A DNA stretch of 64,000 nt from Sipunculus nudus (Eukaryota; Annelida; Sipuncula; Golfingiida; Sipunculidae). The translations under genes and the position numbers were made by a program. The stretch's first letter is position 1. Each line of letters starts with the position of its first letter. This document shows, one piece after another, positions 1 to 12,501 of this stretch. Below the pieces are notes generated by a model. It made no database searches, had not been told where the DNA came from, and saw nothing but the letters and a program-made list of their open reading frames with translations. The DNA lies in NCBI GenBank assembly GCA_026874595.1, contig CM049314.1:65754800-65818799 (forward strand), written 5' to 3'.

Positions 1-900
1 ATATTGTGACACAGCATGTTCATCTTGTATTTCAAGGGTTAGGGTTTCACCTATTTCTATGTACCAGGCACATTGTACAGTGACACAGTGTGCTCATCTT
101 GTAGTTTAAGGGTTAGGGTTTCACCTATACCTATATGACAGGCACATTGTACAGTGACACAGTATGCTCATCTTGTATTTCAAGGTTTAGGGTTTCACCC
201 ATATATATGGGACAGGCACATTGTACAGTGACACTGTGCTCATAATGTATTTAAAGGGTTAGGGTTTCACCCATACCTATGAGACAGGCACATTTAACAG
301 TGACCAATTTGCTCATCTTGTATTTCAATGGTTAGGGTTTCATCCATATCTATGAGACAGGCACATTTAACAGTGACCAATTTGCTCATCTTGTATTTCA
401 AGGGTTAGGGTTTCATCCATATCTATGGGACAGGCACACTGTACAGTGACACAGTATGCTCATCTTGTATTTCAAGGGTTAGGGTTTCAACCATATCTAT
501 GGGACAGGCACATTGTAGAGTGACACAGTGTGCTCATAATGGATTTCTAGGGTTAGGGTTTCACCCATACCTATGAGACAGGTACATTTAACAGTGACCA
601 ATTTGCTCATCTTGTATTTCAAGGGTTAGGGTTCCACCTATATCTATATGACAGCCACATTGTATTGTGACACACCATGTTCATCTTGTATTTCACGAGT
701 TAGGGTTTCACTCTTATCTCTGTGACAAGCACATTTTACTTTGACAATGTGTGCACAGGTTGTAATTCAAGGGCTAGGCTTTCACCTGTATATATGTGAC
801 AGGTATGTTTTACTGTGACATAGTGTGCTCTTTGTATTTCAAGGGTTAGGGTTTCACCCATATCTATGTGACAGGCTAGAGGACAAAAATGGCGGGGTAA
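1..900. repeat. 74-bp minisatellite at left edge
   Basis: About twelve degenerate direct repeats with a spacing near 74 bp. The recurring anchor GGGTTAGGGTTTCACC is seen starting near 36, 110 and 184 and onward to about 850. Each unit also contains GACAGGCACATT and GTGACACAG. The array runs off the left edge. The open frames it creates on both strands, for example minus 736-1089, are repeat artefacts. Confidence 0.9.
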
Positions 901-3890
901 GGGTGGATGAGGGGGCTTTCTGGCACAACATCTCACCTTTATGGGTTCTGAAAGGGAGCTTTTTTCAAGCAAGGTACTTATTCTGTGACCCAGCCAAGAT
1001 GTTTCAGACAAGTTCAAGTAATTGCCCAAAAGGGTTAAATAGGCATTGGTAACATAGCACAGTATTTCCATAGATCCTGTTATGATCATGAGAAATTACC
1101 ATTTTGACCATTTTCTAATGTTATAACCTAAGAAACCCTGAACTAACTATCAATTAGGCTACAAATAATGAATTCACACAAAGAATATAAGATGTGAACT
1201 CATGAACCCAAACTGAAACTCTATCTCTATGGTAACTTTTCATTTGGTAACCTTTGTGAGCAAGGCTTTGTATTAATAAGGTCAGAATTAAACAAATATG
1301 TTGAGGGGGTTTATCAGTGCTAAGTTAAAACAGAATTTTTCTAGCTCATGTCAGGTGCTGTTAAAAGTATACTGAAAAGCTGACAATTGGTAAGGTGTAT
1401 ATCATGTGACAGCATACTTGTAGGCCGATGAGGTGTTGTCAGAACTGATGAAAATATTTGCATCCTTATAGAGCTTTGAAGGGTGTTCATCACTGAAGGA
1501 TGTAACAGCACTCTGACTGCAAGCACACTGGTTGTAGACTCTCTAATGTCAGAGGGTGCTACATGGTGACAATTGGTTTTGATTACCTAGGGCACTTTAC
1601 TGACCAGAACAAGCAACAGCCATGAGATAGCAAAGTACTTGTATATATATTATAGATTACTGGTCTTTGATGACTAAAATTATATTGCACATGATTGTGC
1701 TCATTCAAGCATCAAGTTTTTTTACCTTGCTATTGTTAGGGGATATAACAGAGATCAGCCACCCCCCCCCCCCCCCCCCACCCAATAGGATGTAGGGCAA
1801 CACCATCTTTCATCTTTGCATATGAACTTACTATCTCAGTTTCAAATTTTATACATTATTATGGTTCTGTGTGTAAATAAACAGTATGTATGTCCAGATG
1901 TGTATGTTTACTATAGTAAGAAAGCATGAGCAAACAAACGTCTGATACTGTGCTGTGGCAACAATTCACAAACAAGAAGCTCATTCCCCCTCCTGTATTG
2001 GCACATACCATACTATGATAAGAAAACACTATATTTCATGTATATTTAACATGCCTGCAATGCCTGGTATGTAAATAGGCCCCTTTAATGCCTTACATAC
2101 ATTTAACACACATATCAACAGATAAAATGTACAGAATTTTAAGTGTAGACAGACATTTTCTTTTAATATGATATGGGGGGGGGGGAAGGGCTTTTGTCCT
2201 CTTTGTGTTGGGGGCCTTTGTTTGTACATCCCTCCACCACCCCATAATCAAAAGAACTTTAATGTTTTTCACCACCCAAAAAGATTATTTGCATATTTAT
2301 TCATTGCACTAGGTAATAATGGCCACTCATTTGAAATCCAAATAAACCTTTCATTGACTTTGGGTGGTTTACATGATCTTAAGGAATAATTGCCCAACAG
2401 AACAAGTAAACCCTATCTGGCTGCTATTCCTTACCACATGAAATGGCTAAACTTGTAATTAATGATATTTCAACTAGCTTTTGAGTAAATTCTGAACAAA
2501 ACTAATTAGTGTAAAAATAAAAAAAAAACACCTGTGATAACACTGGCATCACACAAATGAAATGTATTCAAATTAAAGCAACTTTTTGAATTGGGAATTT
2601 GAATTGAATTAAAATTATTTGAATTGAACTGATATTTTACTCCAGCACATTGAACTAAATCTGAATTGAAGTTTCATAAAATTTCTTGTATTGTAATTGA
2701 AACAAGGGACCCATGGGTCACTGTGCTCAGCTGAAGATGGCCTTGAAGGTAAAAATCTAAAATAATATCAAATGGAGATAAAATGAAAGAGGAAGAGGTA
2801 ATATAGGCCAAGGTTGGTTTATATGATTGGTTGGTATTGATGACCAAGAACTGTTGCAAATAATATTTTGTTACCTGACCATGTGTTTCCTAATGTTGAA
2901 ACTGAAGCATGTGAGCAGTTTGTGAACAAAAGATCTGTACTGTTACCATGATCTGACGCACATTAGTTGGCTTTTTGATTAACTGTTGATATTTCAGTAG
3001 TCTACACATTTGTTCCATTGAATCTATTTTTTTAAATATATATTATTAAATAAATATGTATTTTTTATTTTATGAAATGTATACAGTTGAAATATAACTA
3101 ATTAACAACATACATATAGGGCAAACAAAGCCTGATCTCCAATTCTGCTGAGGCAGGAAAATAATGAACAAATGTTTGTATTAGATCCTCATTTTTTTTA
3201 TCACATCAATTATTTTTTATTATAAGTTTATATTTCTATACATTTCCAAAATAACATATATCTGAATATAAAAGTTAATTCATAATTCTCAATTGCATCA
3301 TCATAAATCACAATCTTGTCAGATAACACCACATCATGAATATAAGTGTTTATTTATTTTTTACCATAAAAATATATCTTTTAAATCTGCAAAACAATAA
3401 ATATATAAAAATAATACTTGATTTAGATTTCACAATTATAAACTGTGTCTTTATTTATCCATAATGTGCTTCATATTTTATAAATTGAAGCATGCTGGTG
3501 GGTTTAATTATATTTGTTAAAATCATTTAAAAGAAAATTGATTTCTTTAAAAATGCTGCATTAACACAACATGGCATCTTCTGGTTTACACCTTGAATTA
3601 CTTTTTCAAGGAAAGTTTCTGTATATTGGAGTGGAAACAGCATTATAATTAAGGAGATACAGTGAAAACAATAACAATTACTGCACAACACTTAATTCAT
3701 GGGTTGTTTTTTTTTAGGGGGGGGATTGGGGTGGTGATATGAGAATAACTGTGCACCTGTCACAGCAGGGGATCTCCCCAAGTGACTGTAACAAATTAGA
3801 AACCCTGGCATGGCTGGCTTCCAGTGACCTGGAGTGGGACCCTGCATGTGTAATCTATAATCAAAGCAAATGACTACAATAGAGCCTCAA
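900..3890. other. Non-coding, AT-rich DNA
   Basis: No gene is visible. The stretch holds an 18-base C run (1762-1779), a G run near 2173, short GAATT-rich sequence (2580-2660) and an element-end-like motif AACAAGGGACCCATGGGTCAC near 2701. That motif recurs at 3893 and, inverted, at 14700. Confidence 0.5.
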
Positions 3891-3892
3891 GG

Positions 3893-5536
3893 AACAAGGG
3901 ACCCATTGGTCACATTGCCCAGCTGAATTTTGATAAATATTAGTAACTGCAAAATATTTTTATTTCTTTTGGTTTTTCATGTATATAATCATTAGAAAAG
4001 CTATGAGAAAATGGCCCTGCTAAAATGAAACTCTGTAATTTATAGAATAATGGACATGAGCTAAACCATTTAGTGATGCACCAAGGGAACAAATAGGCCT
4101 ACAGTAAGTGTTATATAAAAGTAACATTTCATAAACAAATAATGTGTGAAGGTAATTAAGTTTTTAAAAGTTAAATATATGGCCATATGAGTTAAAAATT
4201 AATCCCACAAAGTTTGACCAATATTCCTAATATTAATACTAAGTTAACAGTGTTATTCACACCTAGGCCCCGCCAACTTTAAGAGATATGAATGAAAGGC
4301 TACAAAGTATTTATATTTTCTCAAATCTTGTCAATTAGCACTTACATTAGATCCTAATATTTGATCACATTTGAATATTAGGATTAAATTCCTTAAATTT
4401 TTTTCTTTAAAAAAAAACAAAATTGTCCAAGTCTCATCAAAAAAATATATTTAATATTAAAATTATAAGATTCATCTTGTTTATTAGTCCTGTGTATTGA
4501 AGGGGTAGGTGGGGGGAGGGGTCTCAGTTGTTACTGCTCGTTGCTGAAAAAATGTTAATTTTAAGATTCATCTAGTTCATAGTACAGGTCTGTTAACAGA
4601 ATGGGGGGGGGGGGGGGATTGCCAGAGAAAAAGGCTCCCTGTGGTATGGTCTTAACTGCGGACAGCCTGATCAAGCTCAACTCAGTGGAGAGACGGCTTG
4701 CCCTGGTGATGGGATTGCATAACATTATGCCAACAGCCTGGGGAGCATAGAGATGTGCACTGAATGACCTACAGTCACCAAAGTGGACTGCTTGACAATG
4801 TAAGGGAATACAGTAAGAGCCTCCAAAAAAATTCAATAACTAGCCTAATTTTGCAGCTTTTATTTTAAAATTTCAGATTTTAACAGATTAAATCCTAATG
4901 TGTACATGCTGTAAAAATAAAATCCACAGTACTTACAGGAAAAAAACGTCCCGTGGCCAAAGTTGGGCAAAATTTAAGGTACCAATTTTATATTTTTGCC
5001 AATATTTAAAAAAATTTAACAGATTTTGATCTAATTTTTGTTATACAATTAAATTTTGATTAATTAAAGTTGTATTACTGGAAAAAAGTCCCTACCTTTA
5101 ACACTTTTGGTCTTAAGTGACCGAATATCTTCCCTGATTTTTTTACAAAGTCCATTATGCTTCGGCCCATAACTTTTTTAAATGAAACAATACTGACTTA
5201 ATTTCTGGCATGTACATAGGAACTATATAGAGGAACATTTATGGTAAATATGAAGAAAACTAGATGAGTGGTTTTGATATTAGCCAGTCCTGAAGTGTAA
5301 AAATAGATTTCTAATAAAAAATTGAGGTTTTTCCTCAATATCTCGAAGGAACAAAGTCCTATTGACCCAATTTTCGGCGTGGTAGGAGATTTTGAGGACA
5401 TCTAACTGTATGCCAAATTTCAGATTCGTAGGTCCAATGGTGTCGAAACGTGCCAGTCTTACAGACAGACATCCGGACGGACGGACAATGGACCACAACT
5501 ATAGCTCAGATGACTTATAGTCAGCTGAGCTAAAAA
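3893..5536 (-). mobile_element. Old repeat element, AGCTCAGC-end family
   Basis: Read on the minus strand it opens with TTTTTAGCTCAGCTGACTA at 5536 and ends with GGGTCCCTTGTT at 3893. The same pair of end types, in diverged form, bounds the element at 42158-43346 on the plus strand. No coding capacity is seen. A CGGACGGACGGAC tract lies just inside the 5' end. The family assignment rests on matching the two ends within this window only. Confidence 0.45.
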
Positions 5537-6107
5537 TTCGATAACTAGCCTAATTTTCAAGCTTTTATTTTCAAATTTCAAATTAAAACAAATTTAATAC
5601 TTATGTTTACATACTGTGAAAATTAAATCAATGGTGTACTTACAGGAAAAAAAAACGTGCCATGGTCAAAGTTGGGCAAAACTTTAGGTACTGATTTTAT
5701 TTTTATGCTAATAACTTAAAAAATTTACAAAATTCAGATCTTATTTTTGGTAAACAATTGAATCTTAATTAAACATAGTTATATACTTGGGGAAAATAGA
5801 CACAAGTTTCTGGCATACATGTACACAGGAACTATATAGAGGTATATTTATGGTAAATATGAGGAAAAAAAGATAAGTGGTTTTGTTATTAGACAGTCCT
5901 GAAGTGTGAAAATAGCTTTTTAATTAAAAGTTGTGGTTTTTCCTTAATTTCTCAAAGGAACAATGTCAAAAGGACCTAGTTTTTGGCTTGGTAGTTTTTT
6001 TTTATTCCTAGGTCTTACGGTTTCAAAACTTGCCACATCTACAGACGGACGGATGGACAGATTGACTAACAACAGACAATGGACCATGACTATAGCTCAG
6101 ATGACTT
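4822..6107. repeat. Tandem duplication of an element end segment
   Basis: 4822-5530 and 5530-6107 are diverged direct copies. Both hold TAACTAGCCTAATTTT, the block ACTTACAGGAAAAAAACGT, GCCAAAGTTGGGCAAA-like sequence, GAACTATATAGAGG and ACTATAGCTCAGATGACTT. The second copy lacks about 100 bp and is split by transposon copy A. Its last bases continue at 12502 (TTATAGTCAGCTAAAAATT). Confidence 0.8.
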
Positions 6108-6118
6108 CCCTTACGAAA

Positions 6119-6470
6119 ATGAAAAGTACTCACATATATGTGCCTTATATGTCCCTTATAAGGGCCTTATATGTCCCTTATAAGGGACATATATTCCCAT
6201 ATAAATGCTGTGTATGTGAGTTATATTTATTTTGCAGCTACATGTTTAGTCAGGCATTGTTATATGTGAGTTATAAGGGAGTTGTATGTTTGTTATTTGC
6301 CAGTTAAAAAAAAAAAAAAAGTTATAAGGGAGTTGTGCATGAGGCCATTCTGTATATTTCATTTATATGTGACTTGTATGGGAGATATAAGGGAAGTGCA
6401 CATGAAGGAGTTCTGTATATGTCAGTTATATGTCAGTTATAAGTTTATTTACTTTGAGGCTTACTGTTCT
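6119..6470. repeat. Subterminal TATA-rich array, left end of copy A
   Basis: Short imperfect repeats built from TTATATGTCCCTTATAAGGG, CACATATATGTGCC and TTATATGTGAGTTATAAGGGAG. Many are palindromic. The matching array in copy B is at about 20530-20830. Such arrays may be transposase-binding sites (inference). Confidence 0.8.
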
Positions 6471-7142
6471 ACAAGATAGGACTTACACATTTTCCAAGGG
6501 AACACAAATGCTGCAGAAACTTCTAAGTCTCAGCTCCATTATTGTTCGGAGAAAATGAATTTTAATTGAATAATCAATACTGAAGAAGTATGTTAAAATG
6601 GGTATCAAAATAACCAGCTTCCTCAGAACTTTATGTTTATTAGAAAAATAATACTATTAATAAAGATTTTTTTCATCTGATTTATACTTTAAGAGGTGTA
6701 AACTATAGTAATCATGCATCCAGAAAAACATCATTTTCTCAAAATACAATACATAAAAATAATTTAACTATATTTCACGTTGTTTATAATAACCGCCATT
6801 GATAATTATAAGAAACAGTAATTCTTTTGGAAAGTTGAGTATATACAAGTACTTCAGCATCCAAATGCAATTGATAACTACTTCATAAATACAGAACAAA
6901 GGGTACTGATGTAGTGTGCCACTGACCAATTATGGTCACATAAGCATTTACCTAATATCATATTGGTTTTAGAAACAGCTAGAACAACCACGCTTTCCAG
7001 CTGTAAAATATATTGCCAAAACTCAACAGCATTGATCAAAGCATATGTACTTAAAAAAAAATATGTGTCTGCATTCTTATTGTGACAATAACCAGCATTC
7101 TTCAGGTGCACTAATCAGTAATTTTCACAAGTATATGTTACA

Positions 7143-7158
7143 CCCCCCCCCCCCCCCC
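7143..7158. repeat. Poly-C run inside copy A
   Basis: Sixteen consecutive C. The same site in copy B is a 17-base G run at 19818-19834, so the run predates the split of the two copies. Confidence 0.95.
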
Positions 7159-8877
7159 AGCAGACAAGCTTGCTGTACAGGCACTCTCTACAATCGACCT
7201 TTGACCTTACTGTACCCTGCCCTGGAATTGTGCATGGTGATGTCACATGAATGCTGTACAGGCTGTGCACATCAGCAGGACAAAGGCATGCAGATTCAGT
7301 TACATCTGAATCAGTGATAACATCCGGTAATAGTTAAGGAGTACCAATACACACTTTGAGTGACAAGTTCTTTGTCAAGCAGAAGGGGAATGTATCGCTT
7401 AAAATGTCTCATTGGTGAGTAATCTTGCATTACTTCAGTTATTTTTGCATATTAAACCAGTGATTGCATAAAGATGACTTAACCCATCTTGGTTTGCCCT
7501 GCAAAAACACAATCTGTGCGTTTCAAGATAACATTTCCTAATTGGTGGCCCATTTTACAAAATACAACATTTTTGGACAAAAAGCTGATGCTGTTGCCCC
7601 TGTAAAGTGACAATTTGCATGTTCTATACTACAACAGGAACTGAGCTAAGAACAAATCCTTTTCACTGGTGCTATTTGCAATTGGGTGTGGAAAAATCAA
7701 GAGTAAACAGCAGGCCCCAAATTTACATATTGATGTAATTTCTGAATGTCCCCAACCTGTGAAGAGATTATTAATCAACCTACATAAAGCTTCATCAGAT
7801 CAGCATACAAATGTTATGAGTACCACATACTACCATTTAATTTGTTGGACCTTTGGCTATTGACCATGTTCTTATTTAGCTGAACTCTGGGTCATGAAAA
7901 GAAAAAGCTTCTACACATAAAGCCCTACAAGGTAATGATGTCCTCTTCATTTTCAAAATTGACTTGAATTTTTCTGTCTTGCTAGAGTGCATAAAAGTTA
8001 TAATATGGTAAAAAATTATTATTCATATAATGCTCATAAGTTTTTCTTTCAGCCAAAGTAAACATTAAACACTGTTGATCATTGCTGATTTTACAGCCAC
8101 TCTCTCAATTTTGGTGAATGCTTTTTACAAAATTGAAGAGGGGTTTACTGTACTCAACCAAAACATTACAGCTAATCAAATATTTTTTTAACTATTGGGT
8201 TCTATCACACAAAAGCTCCTAAATTAAGCTTTAATTTGGTAATATGCCTTTCTACTTGTCATTTCCATATACTGTAAAAACCACTTAATTTACAATTTTA
8301 AACATAAACACACTATGTTTGATAACAATCCATAAGCCATTCATATGTAGAATTTAATCTGAATGTGACATCAGAAGGTCAAGAACACTCTTACATAGGT
8401 TATGAGCACTTTAACTTCAATGGGCTTGGTCCTGTGAATTTTTTTTTCATTTGAGGTTTCTCCTGAAATGTTCACTTTCATTACAAAAGGAAAAGGCATA
8501 ATGATTTGGGAATTCGTTTCACTAAGGATCAGATGATTGCATCATATACTATTTTGATTCCCAAAGAGAAATCAAATTCAATTTACAGGGCAATCAAAAG
8601 TGGATTTTTTGCCCACCTTGAATAATTTCTTTTTAAGTACTAGTGCCATTTCACCTTGAAAGGTCAAGACATCATTTCGAACATTACTGACCACCAAGAT
8701 ATCACTGATGTACTGTTTTAGTTAAATGATATGATGTGAGGTCCTGTTTTATGTTTATTTGTCTACTTAAATTTCAAAATAGGCATGGCTCAATGTTCAT
8801 AATTATTTAATTCCAACAACCCTTTGTTTCTATGATTTGTAATGTTTTCTTTACTTTTCATACAACCAGTATGAAGA

Positions 8878-8944
8878 AATGGTGCTGAAAGTAAAAGGAA
8901 AACCTAAATATGTCCAGCCCTTGCAAGAATTTTCTGGTAAGGAT
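8878..8944 (+). other. Exon-like segment inside copy A
   Basis: A 67-bp block preceded by a pyrimidine-rich TTTTCATACAACCAG acceptor-like sequence and followed by a GTAAGG donor-like sequence. Copy B keeps the same 67-bp length, acceptor (AGAACCAG) and donor (GTAAGC) near 18045-18115 on the minus strand. No reading frame is open in both copies: one frame is open in A with a stop in B, another the reverse. It may be a decayed exon of a gene once carried by the element. Confidence 0.3.
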
Positions 8945-9523
8945 ATTCAGTTTATCATATAAAGTAACATTTAAATCTTTAAGCAAATGGGCAATATTAT
9001 GATTTGTAGGGTTTTTTTTTATCTAATAGTTGGAGCATACAATATTTGAAGTGCAAATTTAGTGTTTAACATTTATGGTGATAGGGATATTCATATGACT
9101 GCTTACATGTTAAAATTGTTTCAACTGAGTAACCTACTTTCTGAGCCTATGAGCATCTTTAGGCCACAATGTCTATCCTGTGACCAGTATATTTGATAAT
9201 CTTTAATGTTTGTATATACTCTGTATAACTAGAAAACTCTTCCTGTGTTAGTAATTGAGAAGTCCAACTGTATTTTCTTATAATCCTTAATTTTAAACAG
9301 GCATATTTCCAGAACACTTAAGACCCCTTTACAGAGAGTAGATTTACTTTCAGTGAAATCTTTTCTTTTTTTACTTGTGTTGCCTCCAGAAAATTTAAAT
9401 GTTAAAAAGCACTACTAAGCATCAATGTCATAAGTTTATCTTTAAACTTATTTGATTAAATAATTTATGTGAGCAGTAATGACTATATGTGTATACTTAG
9501 ACTGGTAACATTTGTTTTTGCAG

Positions 9524-9598
9524 GTCAAACAGGAGGGGACTGAAAAGGATTTAGAGTGTGGCAAGGGTGTATATTTCCTTTCAGCCTTAATTTCCTAA
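9524..9598 (+). pseudogene. Possible terminal exon inside copy A
   Basis: A short frame follows an acceptor-like TTTGTTTTTGCAG. It reads VKQEGTEKDLECGK and ends in a stop about 24 codons in. AATAAA signals follow near 9668 and 9677. Copy B (about 17380-17455, minus strand) keeps the acceptor, the same 14 residues and the same stop position, with a few changes downstream. No protein family is recognised. Confidence 0.3.
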
Positions 9599-9908
9599 AA
9601 TGACAACTATCTCATATCTGACAGAAACAGGGAGTTTTAAAAATCTTATGAAAATATTATTTTCAGTTAATAAATGTGTAAATAAACATTTATTTTGGAT
9701 ATTTTGTTTTCATACATTTTTGTTTCATGTGTTTACATCCATATGACTGAATGAAGTTGATGACCCCCAGTGTGATCGAGGCCAGCTTTAATTTCAAGGA
9801 ACTGCACAGTGAAGGAAGCTCACCACACACACACAGACCTTAATTACTATTGTCTACCATAATTTCTTGTGGAATAAAGAAAAGAGTAAACACCGTTCAA
9901 AACAGAAC

Positions 9909-12095
9909 AACAAGGTCCTGATGAAGTGCCCCCAATCGTCCTTCGGGAATGCCACAAAGAACTGGTTTATCCACTATGGAAATTTTTTACCTTGTCAATG
10001 GAAAAAGGGCAACTTCCCTCACTATGGAAAAAGGCTAACGTATCACCAATCTATAAAAATGGAGAAAAAAATATGCCAATTAATTACAGACCTATATCAC
10101 TGACATCCTGTATTTGCAAACTTTTTGAAAAAATAATCTTTGCCCAAATGTACAACTTTTTAAAAGAGAATAACATAATAAGTCCATATCAGTCTGGCTT
10201 TATCCCAGGAGACTCGACAGTATACCAACTGTCTGACCTATACAATTCAATCTGCCAAGACGTTGATAAAGGCAAGGAAGTACAGGCTGTATTCCTAGAT
10301 ATGAGTAAAGCTTTTGAAAAGGTCTGGTCTGAAGGCCTCCTCACCAAATTGTCATCAGTTGGAATTAAAGGAAAATTACTTCGGTGGTTAGCACAGATTT
10401 AAAAAATAGGAAACAAAGAGTAATAATTGAAAATGAACTTTCTGATTGGGGATCACTTCATGCAGGAGTACCCCAAGGGTCCATACTGAGACCCCTATTA
10501 TTTTTAATATTCATCAACGACATCACAGAAAACATAGTGAGCAATATTAGATTATTCGCTGATGATACTATGTTATATCTCACCATAGAAAATCCATCAT
10601 TAGCAGAAAAAATATTAAACAATGACTTAGATAAAATATTTAAATGGTCCACAAAATGGTTAGTCACTTTTAACACAAAGAAAACCAAATGCTTAAAATC
10701 ATCTAAAACTTCTCACCCAGACCTATATTTAAATGGCATTAAAATAGATAAATTTAACAGTCACAAACATCTAGGATTAACATTCAGAAAGGACTGTAAA
10801 TGGAATGATCACATAGAAAATATAAAAGCCAAAGCAAACTCTAAAGTATTAATACTAAGCAAACTGAAATATATGCTTGATAGGAAAACTCTTGAAAACA
10901 TATACTTCACTTATATAAGGCCAATATTGGAATATAGCAATGTTGTGTGGTGTAACTGCACACAAGAGCAAAGTGATACATTGGAGGCAGTGCAGCTACA
11001 AGCTGCCAGGATTGTGACAGGCTGTGTCAGAGGAACTAGCCATGCCAAACTATACAAAGAAACAGGCTGGCCCCAATTAAAAAAACGTAGGGAAAACTCT
11101 GTGGTCCTCAAACTACACAAAATGTTAAAACAAGAAACTCCAAAGTACCTTTACCTTCTATTACCTCCACCAAGAAACTATACCTTCAATACAAGGTCAA
11201 GTGCTCTACTCAATATACAAAACATTTTCTCTAGAACAGAGCTGTACTACAACTCATTCCTACCAAAATCTATACAACTATGGAACAAACCAGATGATAG
11301 ACTTAAACACTGCCAGACCAGTAAATTGCTAAAAAATAATATATCAAGAGAAATTGCTAAAAACAAACCACCTAAATATTATCATTCAGGATCAAGAAGA
11401 GCCCAGATAATTCACACACGGCTAAGAACACAGTGCAGTAATCTAAACCATGATTTATATAGAAGACACTTATCAAACAATTCAAAATGCCAATGTGGAT
11501 TCGAAACACAAAACGCAGAACATTACCTACTGCAGCATGTCAACTCTAGAAGTAAACATTTCCCCCTAAATAAACCTGTAGAAGAACTTCTTTATGGCAA
11601 ATCCCTATGCAAGCCACATCAGAAATGAAGACATTTTTGAAGCAGTATCTTCATACATAGAAGACACAAAAAGGTTCAAAATATAATATTCCCCACCATA
11701 TTTTCCCCTAAAAGTGATATTCATAATTCAGTCATAAAATTAGTCCTAATATACTAGGACCTGAAACAAAAACGAAACAAAAACAATTTTAAAAACTTGT
11801 CTTCCAAATAATTAATTAAATTAAAAAAAAAAAAGAACAAATGAACAATTTCTTCCATTCTTACTAAGAAAATTTACAACTTGCCTTCACTTACCCAACA
11901 TCCATACCACCCTACCTCACCTAAACTCACTCACATCCAAACACTCTGAATACTGCCATCGTATATTGTTAATGGAAACATTCGGGAGAGAGTCGAGGTA
12001 AGCTTTAAGTAGCTTTGCACTTAATCCCACTGATGCTTGTATTATGTTATTTATATGTGCATATTCAGTATCAATAAAATATCTAAAACAAAAAC
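9909..12095 (+). mobile_element. 5'-truncated non-LTR retrotransposon in copy A
   Basis: The insertion is defined by comparison with copy B, where the flanks TTCAAAACAGAAC and CAGATAGTAACTGAGC are only a few bases apart. In copy A about 2.19 kb separates TTCAAAACAGAAC from CAGACATAATTGAGC. It carries a reverse-transcriptase frame but no endonuclease domain, so it is 5' truncated. The 3' end has AATAAA near 12073 and an A-rich stretch but no clean poly-A tail. No clear target duplication is seen: about 6-8 bp present in copy B appear lost here. Confidence 0.85.
9914..11628 (+). pseudogene. Reverse transcriptase, Jockey/CR1-like, frameshifted
   Basis: The frame encodes the reverse-transcriptase part of a non-LTR retrotransposon, which copies element RNA into DNA at the target site. 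The first part (9914-10401) contains GPDEVPP, the INYRPISLTS block, YQSGF and the catalytic motif VFLDMSKAF. The second part (from about 10393) contains GVPQGS at 10465, the catalytic FADD at 10555-10566, a KTKCL/HLGL thumb region and a C-terminal HTRLRT...CQCG...EHYLLQ segment that is usually cysteine-rich; a final Cys seems to be missing. The two parts lie in different frames. One base appears to have been lost between the LLRWL and LKNRKQ motifs at about 10393-10402. The N-terminal endonuclease is absent. The element is therefore dead in this copy. Clade assignment beyond Jockey/CR1-like is uncertain. Confidence 0.9.
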
Positions 12096-12125
12096 AGACA
12101 TAATTGAGCTACTGACAAACAGCAC

Positions 12126-12490
12126 AGAAGGTGCATACACTGGACTTATATGTGAGTTATATGTCACTTATAAGGGACATATATGGCACTTATAAGGCAC
12201 ATATATGGCACATATATGGGAGTTATAAGGCACATATATGGGAGTTATAAGACACATATATGGGACATATATGGGAGTTATAGGGGACATATATGGGACA
12301 TATATGGGAGTTATAGGGGACCTATATGTGGAAGCCTTATAAGTGACATATAAGGCTCCTATCCAATTTGCATATCAAATCCATATACCAGACATATATG
12401 TGACATATATGGGTGCTATAAGGTTGGACATAAGGGACATATATGGCACATATATGTACCTTATATGTGCCATATAACTTTCACAAAATT
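12126..12490. repeat. Subterminal TATA-rich array, right end of copy A
   Basis: A dense array of TATATGGCACTTATAAGG, GACATATATGGGAGTTATA and related motifs, ending just before ATTTTCGGTAAGGG. In reverse complement it corresponds to 16620-17020 in copy B. Confidence 0.8.
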
Positions 12491-12501
12491 TTCGGTAAGG
12501 G

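Larger units (their letters stand above)
6108..12501 (+). mobile_element. Copy A of a 4.2-kb DNA transposon (interrupted)
   Basis: It starts CCCTTACGAAAATG and ends ATTTTCGGTAAGGG, so the ends are short inverted repeats. It is flanked by TT on both sides (GACTT before, TTATAG after). The paralogous sequence at 5505-5527 reads GATGACTTATAGTCAGCT with a single TT, which is an empty site and shows insertion with a 2-bp duplication. Both ends carry arrays of TATA-rich repeats. After removing the retrotransposon at about 9909-12095 its length is about 4.2 kb, matching copy B at 16603-20842, to which it is collinear in reverse complement. No transposase-like reading frame is intact, so it looks non-autonomous. 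The superfamily is unknown: a TT/AA duplication does not match the TA of Tc1/mariner or the TTAA of piggyBac. Confidence 0.85.

Noticed and set aside
6108-6120. piggyBac assignment from CCC...GGG ends
   Set aside because: The flanking duplication is TT or AA, not TTAA, in both copies.
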